Positions 1 through 6,221 of a stretch of 11,888 bases of DNA are shown here, piece by piece. The stretch is from Chloroflexota bacterium (GTDB lineage Bacteria; Chloroflexota; Limnocylindria; QHBO01): contig JAHWJN010000026.1 in assembly GCA_019348395.1 (NCBI GenBank), forward strand, positions 1-11,888. Direction: 5' to 3'. The notes under the pieces were generated by a model. It made no database searches. It was not told the DNA's origin and saw only the letters and a list, made by a program, of their open reading frames with translations. Position numbers and translations under genes: made by a program. Each line of letters starts with the position of its first letter. Position 1 is the first letter of the stretch.

Positions 1-426
1 GCGCGCGGCGACGACGGCTTCGACCCGCAGTCGGCCTTTCTGCAGGTGCTCCAGCAGGACCCGGTGCTGTCCGAGGTCAAGCTGATCGCCGAGCCGTGGG
101 ACGTCGGCGAGGACGGCTACCAGGTCGGTGAGTTCCCGCCGCTGTGGTCGGAGTGGAACGACCGCTACCGCGACGCGGTGCGCGATGCCTGGCGGGGCCA
201 GACCGGTGGCGTCCGGCAGCTCGCCTACCGGTTGTCCGGCTCCTCCGACCTCTACAACGTCGACGGCCGCTCGCCGTCGGCGTCGGTCAACTTCGTCACC
301 GCGCACGACGGCTTCGTGCTGCGGGACCTCACGACGTACGAGACCAAGCGCAACGACGCGAACGGCGAGGGCAACCGGGACGGCACCTCGCACAACCGGT
401 CGTGGAACTGCGGCGTCGAGGGCGAG
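1..426 (+). pseudogene. glgX: Glycogen debranching enzyme (GlgX) internal fragment
   Basis: Translated from base 1 in frame 1, this stretch reads as the middle of a GlgX/TreX-type glycogen debranching enzyme, which hydrolyses alpha-1,6 branch points of limit dextrins (GH13). Visible hallmarks are [10 protein letters not shown], carrying the general-acid Glu of GH13 region [17 protein letters not shown]; the SGSSDLY motif; NFVTAHDGF (region IV His-Asp); and [21 protein letters not shown]. The nucleophile Asp would lie left of the window. Homology stops abruptly after GVEG at about 423-426, where a full enzyme would continue for roughly 200 residues. The exact boundary within 421-432 cannot be fixed by eye. 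No starch or glycogen gene is seen elsewhere in the window. Confidence 0.75.
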
Positions 427-1497
427 AGCCTCCCCCTGTTGATGGACGAGTGCTTCCTCCACCTCCGCGCCGACGCCAAGTGGGCGATGCTCGACCTCGT
501 CGACCGCTTCTCGGCCCACGCCCAGGTCATCTACCTGACGAACGACGCCGAGGTCGCCATCGACCGGGCCGAATCGATCCTGTTCGAGATCAGCCAGCGA
601 CGGACCGACGGTGGGTTCGACTCCCTGTCGATCCTGCTCGGACAGGCGTACGACCGGCTCGAGTACCTCCACGAGCATCGTGGCCAGATCATCGGCATCC
701 CGACCGGGCTCTCGCAGCTCGACGCGCTGCTCGGTGGGTTCCAGCCCTCGGATCTGATCATCCTGGCCGCCCGGCCATCGGTGGGGAAGACGTCGCTGGC
801 GCTGAACATGGCCCAGCACGCGGCCGTGCGCGAGAACAAGAAGGTCGCCGTCTTCAGTCTCGAGATGAGCAAGGAGCAGCTCGCCATCCGGCTGCTCAGC
901 GCGGAGTCCGGGATCAACCCGCGCCCGCTCCAGTCCGGGTTCGTGGACGAGACCGACTGGAGCAAGATCGCCTCGGTCATGAACGACATGGCATCGGCGC
1001 CGATGTGGGTCGACGACTCGCCGGCGCTGTCGGTCATGGAGCTCCGCACCAAGGCCCGCCGGCTCGAGGCCGAGCAGCACGGGCTCGACCTGGTGATCGT
1101 CGACTACCTTCAGCTCATGCAGGCGTCGACGCCGAACCGGGACGCCAACCGCGTGCAGGAGGTCAGCGAGATCAGCCGCGGCCTCAAGCAGCTCGCGCGC
1201 GAGCTCAAGGTGCCCGTCGTGGCGCTGTCGCAACTCTCCCGAGGCGTGGAGCAGCGCGGCACGGCGGAGCCGCGCCTCTCGGACCTGCGTGAGTCCGGCT
1301 CCATCGAGCAGGACGCGGATGTCGTGATCTTCCTCTACCGCGAGGGCGAGCAGAACCCGGACGCGGAGGTGGAGCTGGTGAAGGCGAAGGTCGCCAAGCA
1401 CCGCAACGGGCCGATCGGCGAGGTGCCGCTGCAGTTCCGGAAGGCGAACACACGCTTCTACACCGTGGCCGCCCGCGAGGAGATCGCGGCCTACTGA
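1..1497 (+). CDS. dnaB: Mosaic open frame ending in DnaB helicase C-terminal domain (5' end outside window)
   Basis: The frame is open from base 1 to TGA at 1495-1497. From about 556 on it reads as replicative DNA helicase DnaB: the linker segment ([14 protein letters not shown]), Walker [10 protein letters not shown] at 769-795, H1a [10 protein letters not shown], Walker [12 protein letters not shown]3 [14 protein letters not shown] and the H4 segment [14 protein letters not shown]. DnaB is the hexameric ring helicase that unwinds DNA ahead of the replisome. The usual N-terminal domain of about 150 residues, which mediates hexamer and primase contacts, is missing; in its place are a GlgX segment and a short ATPase segment, listed separately. 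dnaB next to purA is a common bacterial order, so the helicase part is probably in its native place. The ATPase core looks intact, but the polypeptide as drawn is unlikely to act as a normal DnaB. A misassembled contig end is the main alternative to a real rearrangement. Confidence 0.8.
   Translation, partial: ARGDDGFDPQSAFLQVLQQDPVLSEVKLIAEPWDVGEDGYQVGEFPPLWSEWNDRYRDAVRDAWRGQTGGVRQLAYRLSGSSDLYNVDGRSPSASVNFVTAHDGFVLRDLTTYETKRNDANGEGNRDGTSHNRSWNCGVEGESLPLLMDECFLHLRADAKWAMLDLVDRFSAHAQVIYLTNDAEVAIDRAESILFEISQRRTDGGFDSLSILLGQAYDRLEYLHEHRGQIIGIPTGLSQLDALLGGFQPSDLIILAARPSVGKTSLALNMAQHAAVRENKKVAVFSLEMSKEQLAIRLLSAESGINPRPLQSGFVDETDWSKIASVMNDMASAPMWVDDSPALSVMELRTKARRLEAEQHGLDLVIVDYLQLMQASTPNRDANRVQEVSEISRGLKQLARELKVPVVALSQLSRGVEQRGTAEPRLSDLRESGSIEQDADVVIFLYREGEQNPDAEVELVKAKVAKHRNGPIGEVPLQFRKANTRFYTVAAREEIAAY
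427..555 (+). pseudogene. C-terminal Walker B segment of an SMC/ABC-like ATPase
   Basis: About 43 residues between the GlgX and DnaB parts match neither. They read [13 protein letters not shown], then [23 protein letters not shown]. This is the pattern of a Walker B (hydrophobic run plus Asp-Glu) followed by a D-loop-like stretch and a final beta strand ending in LTND, as seen near the C-terminus of SMC, RecN and AAA-type ATPases of DNA metabolism. The Walker A half of such a protein is absent. Both borders are in frame. The family assignment rests on motif shape only and is tentative. Confidence 0.45.
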
Positions 1498-1544
1498 GCG
1501 ACCGAGCGGTCGGCAACCGGGGAGACGGGCTTGAGTTCGAGGTG

Positions 1545-1550
1545 TACACT
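1545..1550 (+). promoter_or_regulatory. Candidate -10 box TACACT for the zinc-ribbon gene
   Basis: TACACT fits the TANNNT pattern found in front of most transcription units here. Start of transcription near 1557 would give a leader of about 118 bases. No convincing -35 lies 16-18 bp upstream. Confidence 0.4.
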
Positions 1551-1601
1551 CGGGCGCCAGAGCGACCCGGTCCCGAGCGTCTGACCCGAGTTCGGTGGAA
1601 T

Positions 1602-1663
1602 TCTCCTCGTATCTCGCAGCCGCGACCGTCCAATCGGGGATCGGTCGTGCGAGAAATAGGAGG
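1602..1663 (+). promoter_or_regulatory. Leader hairpin that can sequester the Shine-Dalgarno of the zinc-ribbon gene
   Basis: Nested complementary arms are visible. CTCCT (1603-1607) pairs with AGGAG (1658-1662), with a further U-G at 1602/1663. TCTCGC (1612-1617) pairs with GCGAGA (1649-1654). CGACCG (1623-1628) pairs with CGGTCG (1642-1647), and TCC (1629-1631) with GGA (1638-1640) around the loop AATCGG. The outermost arm contains the AGGAGG Shine-Dalgarno (1658-1663), 11 bases before the GTG start, so folding would hide it. This is the layout of a translational switch such as an RNA thermometer, ligand riboswitch or protein-bound autoregulatory leader. It is inferred from base pairing only. 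Confidence 0.45.
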
Positions 1664-1674
1664 CACTGGAGAGG

Positions 1675-1983
1675 GTGTACGCCGACAAGACCATCCGCTG
1701 TCGCGACTGCGGGATGGACTTCGTCTTCTCGGCCGGGGAGCAGGAGTTCTACGCCAGCAAGGGCCTGGTGAACGAGCCGCAGCGCTGCCAGAGCTGCCGC
1801 GCCGTCGCCAAGCAGAACCGTGAGCTGGGCATCAGCACCGGCGGTGGCGGCAACGGCCAGCGGGAGATGCACGCGGCCGTGTGCGCAGAATGCGGGGGAC
1901 AGGCGCTCGTGCCGTTCCTGCCCCGCAACGACCGACCGGTCTACTGCTCGAACTGCTTCGACAAGGTGCGCGCCCGAGGCTGA
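1675..1983 (+). CDS. Double zinc-ribbon protein (zf-trcl plus CxxC-x17-CxxC)
   Basis: A 102-residue protein with two four-cysteine zinc ribbons. The first is near residues 9-40: CRDC, 25 residues containing FVFSAGEQEFYASKG, then CQSC. This is the pattern of the bacterial zinc-ribbon family often called zf-trcl. The second, near 70-96, is CAEC, exactly 17 residues, then CSNC, the CxxC-x17-CxxC domain. A Gly-rich linker (STGGGGNG) joins them. No signal peptide or membrane segment is seen, so it is probably cytosolic. The molecular role of the family is not established; small zinc ribbons of this kind often bind nucleic acid or protein. The GTG start at 1675 is preferred because AGGAGG (1658-1663) and GGAGAGG (1668-1674) precede it and the conserved YADKTIRC begins directly after it. 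Its own promoter and terminator suggest a single-gene unit. Confidence 0.85.
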   Translation: MYADKTIRCRDCGMDFVFSAGEQEFYASKGLVNEPQRCQSCRAVAKQNRELGISTGGGGNGQREMHAAVCAECGGQALVPFLPRNDRPVYCSNCFDKVRARG

Positions 1984-2009
1984 GCCCACGCCGCCACCGA
2001 ACCGATCCG

Positions 2010-2036
2010 AACGCCGCCCGCGTGGGCGGCGTTCTC
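2010..2036 (+). terminator. Hairpin terminator after the zinc-ribbon gene
   Basis: AACGCCGCCC (2010-2019) and GGGCGGCGTT (2024-2033) form a perfect 10-bp stem with a four-base loop GCGT, followed by the short pyrimidine run TTCTC. It begins 26 bases after the stop codon. The T tract is weak, as is usual in GC-rich genomes. Confidence 0.75.
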
Positions 2037-2225
2037 GTGTCGGCCTCCTGCGCAGGCTCCGGGACTGCTGGTGTCCGGGGCGGCGCGTTGGGGCCAGTGG
2101 AGCTATCGGCCACGGAACCGGCGGCCAGTCGCCGGGCGTTGCGTCGGATGGCATGGGGGGCCACCCGCAGCCGCTCCTGCTCGGCTCGTTGGCCGATATC
2201 TCCGCCTGGCGCAATCCGCGCGCAT
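2034..2225 (+). other. Non-coding spacer upstream of purA
   Basis: Between the terminator and the purA promoter region I see no gene, repeat or RNA I can support. Short frames here have no recognisable protein and run through the terminator or into purA in the wrong frame. Confidence 0.5.
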
Positions 2226-2246
2226 CGCCGACCTCGGCGCTAGGAT
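2226..2246 (+). promoter_or_regulatory. purA promoter: TAGGAT box with adjacent palindrome
   Basis: TAGGAT (2241-2246) matches the recurrent TANNNT pattern and lies 39 bases before the purA ATG. Directly upstream is the 14-bp palindrome CGCCGA-CC-TCGGCG (2226-2239), placed where a regulator would interfere with RNA polymerase. Operator function is a guess from position and symmetry. Confidence 0.4.
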
Positions 2247-2285
2247 GAGGAGCCGCCCGAAGCACGAGGTCCTCGCCGCCGCGCC

Positions 2286-3596
2286 ATGTCCGTGATCGCC
2301 GTCGTCGGCGCCCAGTGGGGCGACGAGGGGAAGGGACGCGTCGTCGACTACCTTGCCGCCGACGCGGACCTGGTCATCCGCTATGGCGGCGGGAACAACG
2401 CCGGGCACACGGTGGTCAATGCCCACGGCCACTTCAAGCTTCACCTGATTCCGTCCGGCATCTTCCACGAGCGCACCCGCAATCTGCTCGGCAACGGCGT
2501 GGTCATCAACCCGCCGGCGCTCGTGACGGAGCTGGATGGCCTGGTGGCCGCCGGCTTCGCGTGCGACAACCTGTTCATCAGCGACCGGGCCCATGTCGTG
2601 ATGCCATACCACGTCCTCCTCGACCAGCTCGAGGAACGCGAGCGCGGGGCGGCGAAGCTGGGCACGACCTCGCGCGGCATCGGGCCCGCCTACGTCGACA
2701 AGGTCGCGCGCCGGGGGATCCGCATCGTGGATCTCATGGAGCCCGATCTCTTCCGGGAGCGCCTGGCCACGACGCTGCCACGCATCCGCCGCCTGGCCGA
2801 CGGCTACGACGACGCGGAGATGGCCGATGCGATCGACGAGGCCACGGATGAGGAGCGCATCACCGCGGCGTACCTGGAGGCCGGCGAGCGCCTTCGGTCG
2901 CACGTCGTCGACGGGCAGGCGCTCGTGGACGACGCCCTCACGCGCGGCCAGCGGATCCTGCTCGAGGGCCAGCTGGGAACCATGCGTGACATCGACTGGG
3001 GCATCTATCCGTACGTGACCAGCTCGTCACCGATTCCCGGTGGCGCGAGCCTCGGCGCGGGGCTGCCGGCCGTCGCCATCGATCGTGTCCTCGGCGTCGT
3101 CAAGGCCTACACCACCGCGGTGGGCACCGGGCCGTTGCCGACCGAGCTGGACGACGCCGATGGCGCCGCACTGCGCGAGCAGGGTGTCGAGTACGGCACC
3201 TCCACCGGGCGCCCGCGGCGCTGCGGCTGGTACGACGCGGTGGCGGTGCGATTCAGCGTCCGGCTGGCGGGCTACTCGAGCATCGCGCTCACCAAGCTCG
3301 ACGTGCTCGACCGATTCGAGCGCATCCGGCTCGCGACCGCCTACCGCGACCCGGTCGACGGACGCGAATGGTCGACGGTGCCGGCGTCGACGTCGGTCTA
3401 CGAGCGGCTGGAGCCGGTGTACGAGGAAGTGACCGGCTGGCGGACCGACACGACCGCCGCCCGCACCTGGGACGACCTGCCGGACGGTGCACGAGCCTAC
3501 GTCGAGCGCCTCGAGGGCCTTGCGGGGGTGCCGATCAGCCACGTCAGCGTCGGGCCGGAGCGAGAGCAGATGATCACCAGGGAGGTGGACCGATGA
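2286..3596 (+). CDS. purA: Adenylosuccinate synthetase
   Basis: PurA joins IMP and aspartate with GTP to make adenylosuccinate, the first committed step from IMP to AMP, in the cytosol. The 436-residue length is normal. The N-terminal GTP loop GAQWGDEGKGR carries catalytic Asp13, and RYGGGNNAGHT carries catalytic His41. Further family motifs are GTTSRGIGPAYVDK, a TSSSP stretch, AYTTAVGTGPLPTE and STGRPRRCGWYDA. The IMP-binding loop usually written EGAQGxxLD reads EGQLGTMRDIDWGIYP, a variant I associate with Chloroflexota and the main lineage clue in the window. ATG at 2286 is chosen because VIAVVGAQWGDEGKG follows at once; no strong Shine-Dalgarno is present (a GAGG at 2265-2268 is too far away). 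The stop overlaps the next start by ATGA, implying translational coupling. Confidence 0.97.
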   Translation: MSVIAVVGAQWGDEGKGRVVDYLAADADLVIRYGGGNNAGHTVVNAHGHFKLHLIPSGIFHERTRNLLGNGVVINPPALVTELDGLVAAGFACDNLFISDRAHVVMPYHVLLDQLEERERGAAKLGTTSRGIGPAYVDKVARRGIRIVDLMEPDLFRERLATTLPRIRRLADGYDDAEMADAIDEATDEERITAAYLEAGERLRSHVVDGQALVDDALTRGQRILLEGQLGTMRDIDWGIYPYVTSSSPIPGGASLGAGLPAVAIDRVLGVVKAYTTAVGTGPLPTELDDADGAALREQGVEYGTSTGRPRRCGWYDAVAVRFSVRLAGYSSIALTKLDVLDRFERIRLATAYRDPVDGREWSTVPASTSVYERLEPVYEEVTGWRTDTTAARTWDDLPDGARAYVERLEGLAGVPISHVSVGPEREQMITREVDR

Positions 3597-4495
3597 AGCT
3601 GGGCGTGATCGTCCCGCAGGGGTGGACCGGCGAATACGACGGCTGGGAGCCGGACCGTGCGTGGGCGCGCACCGTCGAGGTCGCGCAGCACGCGGAGCGC
3701 ATCGGCGCCGAGTCGATTTGGCTGTTCGATCACTTCCACACCGTGCCCCGGCCGTCCGACGAGATCACCTTCGAGTCCTTCACCGCCCTTGCCGCGCTGG
3801 CAACCGAGACCGAGCGGGTTCGGCTCGGCCAGGTCGTGATCTGCAACGGCTTCCGGAACCCGGCGCTCACCGCGAAGATGGCGGCAACCATCGACACGAT
3901 CAGTGGCGGACGGTTCGAGCTCGGCATCGGTGCGGGGTGGAAGCGCGACGAGTGGCTCGCGTACGGGTACGGTTTTCCCGAGACGAGGGAGCGCCTGGCG
4001 ATGCTCCATGATGCGCTGGAGGTCGTGAGCCGCATGCTCGAGCCCGGCCGCGAGGTGCATGCCACCTACGAGGGGGAGCACCACACTGTTTCGGGCGCCC
4101 GCAACGTCCCCAAGCCGATCCAGCCGACCGGCATGCCGATCATGGTCGGCGGCAACGGGCCGAACGTGACCTGGCGCCTCGCGGCCCGCTATGCCGACGA
4201 GCTCAACGTCGATGGCCTCTCGCCCGACGAGCTGCGCGAGGCCCTTCCGACCATCAGATCGCGCTGCGAGGAGATCGCCCGCGATCCCGATTCGCTGGCC
4301 GTCTCGGTCCACGTCTGGTGGGGCACCGAGGAATGGAAGACGCCCGGTGCTCCACGCCGGGACCTCCTCGCCGCCTATGCCGAGCTCGGGGTGAGCCGCA
4401 TCATGGGCCTGCTCCAGGCAGCGGCCGCGTCCGACGAGGCCCTCGAAGCGCTCGCCGATGACGCACGGGCTGCCGGCGTGGAACTCGAGGCGTAA
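3593..4495 (+). CDS. LLM-class flavin oxidoreductase, probably F420-dependent
   Basis: A 300-residue luciferase-like monooxygenase-fold enzyme (TIM barrel). Recognisable blocks are GVIVPQGW at the first strand, SIWLFDHFHTVPRP, ERVRLGQVVICNGFRNPAL, KMAATIDTISGGR ending at residue 107, FELGIGAGWKRDEWLAYGYGFP around 108-130, PIMVGGNGPNVTWRLAARYAD, and a C-terminal helix. These resemble the putative F420-dependent group that includes Rv1855c (TIGR03560 type); reliance on F420 rather than FMN is inferred and the substrate is unknown. The start is ATG 3593: GGAGG (3581-3585) sits seven bases upstream and the conserved KLGVIVPQG follows. An in-frame upstream extension back to 3368 lies inside purA and is rejected. 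The ATGA overlap with purA means the two are co-transcribed, though no pathway link is obvious. Confidence 0.92.
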   Translation: MKLGVIVPQGWTGEYDGWEPDRAWARTVEVAQHAERIGAESIWLFDHFHTVPRPSDEITFESFTALAALATETERVRLGQVVICNGFRNPALTAKMAATIDTISGGRFELGIGAGWKRDEWLAYGYGFPETRERLAMLHDALEVVSRMLEPGREVHATYEGEHHTVSGARNVPKPIQPTGMPIMVGGNGPNVTWRLAARYADELNVDGLSPDELREALPTIRSRCEEIARDPDSLAVSVHVWWGTEEWKTPGAPRRDLLAAYAELGVSRIMGLLQAAAASDEALEALADDARAAGVELEA

Positions 4496-4519
4496 CCGCC
4501 CGCCCGCGCGCGGGGGCGG
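4496..4519 (+). terminator. GC-rich hairpin directly after the LLM gene
   Basis: CCGCCC (4496-4501) pairs with GGGCGG (4514-4519) straight after the stop codon, with further G/C pairing possible inside. There is no T tract, so this is a possible but weak terminator. The first palindrome of the following array begins six bases later. Confidence 0.35.
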
Positions 4520-4524
4520 CGCGG

Positions 4525-4725
4525 GCCCGATAGATCGGGCACTACAGCGCAGAACGACCTGGCCGGTCGCCAATCCACCGATATATCGGGCACCACCGCA
4601 CCGGAGCACGCGATGAGCCCCGCTCCCGCGCTTCTGCGCCCGATCTATCGGTCGAACCGCGCGCCAGTGGACCGTCCGGCATCGCCGTGCCCGATATAGT
4701 CGGTCGCCTCCGCGAAATATCGGGC
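4525..4725. repeat. Palindrome array A (four sites spaced 51-62-51 bp) upstream of the HAD gene
   Basis: Four copies of a 16-bp palindrome with consensus GCCCGATNNATCGGGC start at 4525 (exact), 4576 (CACCGATATATCGGGC), 4638 (GCCCGATCTATCGGTC) and 4689 (GCCCGATATAGTCGGTC, one base longer). Start-to-start distances are 51, 62 and 51 bp. Sites 1 and 2 keep the right arm ATCGGGC intact and sites 3 and 4 keep the left arm GCCCGAT, so the array is mirror-symmetric about roughly 4614. An extra half-site ATATCGGGC (4717-4725) is a perfect 9-bp complement of GCCCGATAT at 4689-4697. There is no coding potential. It occupies most of the 342-bp gap before the HAD gene, and a homologous array lies after that gene. 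I do not recognise the family; a protein-binding array or structured RNA is possible. Confidence 0.85.
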
Positions 4726-4798
4726 AGCCGGCCCGCGCGCTCGAGGCGTCCCGGCCTGCCGGACCATCGGGCCATGGGGCAGCATTGACCGGCGTCGG

Positions 4799-4804
4799 TA
4801 GACT
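4799..4804 (+). promoter_or_regulatory. Candidate -10 box TAGACT for the HAD gene
   Basis: TAGACT lies 33 bases before the ATG, downstream of array A. A TTGACC at 4785-4790 is only eight bases upstream, too close to serve as a normal -35 for this box. Confidence 0.45.
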
Positions 4805-4837
4805 GCACCCTCCGTTGACTCCGCGCACAGGAGCCGT

Positions 4838-5983
4838 ATGCCAGGACCGTTCAGTCAGACGGTGATCGCCGTCGTCTGGGACTTCGACAAGACACTCATC
4901 CCGGGCAACATGCAGAGCCCGCTGTTTGCCCGCTACGGCGTTGACGAGCGCATCTTCTGGGAGGAGGTCGACGCGCTGCGTGACTTCTATCTCGCTCACG
5001 GGGCGCGCCGGGTCGCCGAGGACGCGCTGTACCTCAACCACATCCTCGAGTACGTGCGGGCAGGAGCCTTCGGTGGGCTCTCGAACGCGACACTCCACGA
5101 GCTGGGCGCCGAGCTCACCTTCCATCCGGGCATGCCCGAGTTCCTGGCGACCCTGCGAGCGTCCATCGACGACGACCCCGACTTCCAGCGCGCCGACATC
5201 TCCCTCGAGCACTACGTCGTCAGCACCGGCCTGCGGCCGATGATCGAGGGCAGCGCCGTCCGCCAGTACGTGGACGACGTGTGGGCCTGCGAGTTCATCG
5301 AGGCGCACCATCCACCCGGCTACGCCAGGCCCGAGCAGCGACAGCTGTTCCCGCGCAGGGAGATCACGGCGCTCGGCTACCAGATCGACAACACGTCGAA
5401 GACCCGGGCGTTGTTCGAGATCAACAAGGGCACGAACAAGCGCCCCGAGATCCACGTCAACTCCCACCTGCCGCATGAGCTGCGGCGCGTGCCGTTCGAG
5501 CACATGATCTACGTCGCCGATGGGCCGTCCGACGTTCCGGCCTGGTCGGTCGTGAGCGCCAACGGTGGAAGGGCGTTCGGCGTGTATCAGCGCGGCTCCC
5601 TCGCGCAGTTCGAGCAGATCAGCACGCTGCAGCGCGACGGTCGCATCGACGCCTTCGCCGAGGCCGACTACACGCCCGATTCGACCGCCTACCTGTGGCT
5701 GACGACCGAGGTCCGCCGCATCGCCGAGAAGATCGTCGAGGATCGCGAGCTCAGCCTTCGCCGCGCCGTCCGTGCAGCGCCTCGCCACCTCGACGATGCG
5801 CCGACCACCGCGCCGACCGACGCGCCGATGGAGCAGCCCGATGAGGGGCCGCGCCAGGACACCCCGATCGAGCCGCCCGCCCGCACGCGGGCGGAGGCCA
5901 TCCGCGACCAGGTGCGGGCCTCACTCGATGACGGTGAGGTGGAGGTGGAGCCGGCTCCCGACCCGGAGCGTCTCCCGCGCTGA
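4838..5983 (+). CDS. HAD-superfamily phosphatase of unknown substrate with disordered tail
   Basis: A 381-residue protein. Motif I is VVWDFDKTLI, with nucleophile Asp15 and acid/base Asp17; the serine/threonine motif II is probably VVSTG; the Lys candidate is in NTSKTRALF (Lys188); and motif IV is YVADGPSDVPAW with Mg-binding Asp228 and Asp232. The full set predicts a Mg-dependent phosphohydrolase. Between motifs I and II is a helical cap region (YLNHILEYVRAGAFGGLSNA), which fits the widespread uncharacterised HAD group with ADGPSDVP. From about residue 318 the chain changes to a Pro-, Asp/Glu- and Arg-rich low-complexity tail of about 60 residues, probably disordered. ATG 4838 has AGGAG (4829-4833) four bases upstream. 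The gene stands alone, bounded on both sides by the palindrome arrays, and has its own TAGACT box. No substrate can be named. Confidence 0.88.
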   Translation: MPGPFSQTVIAVVWDFDKTLIPGNMQSPLFARYGVDERIFWEEVDALRDFYLAHGARRVAEDALYLNHILEYVRAGAFGGLSNATLHELGAELTFHPGMPEFLATLRASIDDDPDFQRADISLEHYVVSTGLRPMIEGSAVRQYVDDVWACEFIEAHHPPGYARPEQRQLFPRREITALGYQIDNTSKTRALFEINKGTNKRPEIHVNSHLPHELRRVPFEHMIYVADGPSDVPAWSVVSANGGRAFGVYQRGSLAQFEQISTLQRDGRIDAFAEADYTPDSTAYLWLTTEVRRIAEKIVEDRELSLRRAVRAAPRHLDDAPTTAPTDAPMEQPDEGPRQDTPIEPPARTRAEAIRDQVRASLDDGEVEVEPAPDPERLPR

Positions 5984-5992
5984 CGGTCGCCT

Positions 5993-6022
5993 CGCTGCCC
6001 GGAGATGACAGATCGGGCAGCG
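5993..6022 (+). terminator. Hairpin after the HAD gene, overlapping array B
   Basis: CGCTGCCCG (5993-6001) and CGGGCAGCG (6014-6022) form a perfect 9-bp stem with a 12-base loop, starting nine bases after the stop codon. No T tract follows. It may stop or stabilise the HAD transcript, or simply be part of the array, whose first site shares its right arm. Confidence 0.4.
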
Positions 6023-6182
6023 GTACACCGGTCGCGTCGGTCCGTGACGTTTCCACCGCTGGATCGGGCAATAGGGCACCCCGACATCGCTGACCGGCCG
6101 CTCCGGTGACCCTGCGCCCGATGTATCGGGCAGACCGCGTGCGGCGAGTACCCCCGGCGCCAGGTGGCCCGATCAATCGGGC
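6003..6182. repeat. Palindrome array B (four sites spaced 51-62-51 bp) downstream of the HAD gene
   Basis: Sites start at 6003 (right arm ATCGGGC only; the left partner GCCCG has shifted to 5997), 6054 (CACCGCTGGATCGGGC), 6116 (GCCCGATGTATCGGGC, exact) and 6167 (GCCCGATCAATCGGGC, exact). Spacing is 51, 62 and 51 bp, the same as array A, with a constant offset of 1478 bp between the two. Bases outside the palindrome are shared by rank: the second site of each array carries CCACCG as its left flank and arm, and the third is preceded by CTGC and reads CTGCGCCCGATNTATCGG. The rest of the spacers has diverged. This shows two copies of one composite element of about 180 bp rather than independent sites. 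It sits between the HAD stop and the guaB3 promoter. Confidence 0.85.
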
Positions 6183-6221
6183 ACGCGCTCCTTCGCCACG
6201 CCGACCCCGCGCACCCCCGCG

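Noticed and set aside
2741..2747. Further GCCCGAT/ATCGGGC half-sites (2741, 5674, 5836, 11825)
   Set aside because: They are single arms inside coding regions of purA, the HAD gene and guaA, with no partner arm and no 51 or 62 bp spacing.
3368..3592. Longer N-terminus for the LLM oxidoreductase
   Set aside because: It lies entirely within purA coding sequence; ATG 3593 has a good Shine-Dalgarno and matches the family start.
4525..4725. CRISPR array
   Set aside because: Repeats are only 16 bp, palindromic and degenerate, the gaps are unequal (about 35 and 46 bases), there are only four units and no cas gene is nearby.
4785..4804. TTGACC with TAGACT as a -35/-10 pair, and the similar TTGAGT with TACACT at 1531-1550
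   Set aside because: Both have only eight bases between the hexamers, far below the 16-19 needed for a housekeeping sigma factor. The repeat of the same short spacing was noted but two cases may be coincidence.
3497..5788. A 763-codon minus-strand open frame opposite purA, the LLM gene, array A and the HAD gene
   Set aside because: It covers three well-recognised plus-strand genes and non-coding repeats, shows no domain, and is of the kind expected opposite GC-rich codons. Other long minus-strand frames (2103-2903, 6889-8028, 8551-9726, 10134-10856, 11054-11635) were rejected for the same reason.
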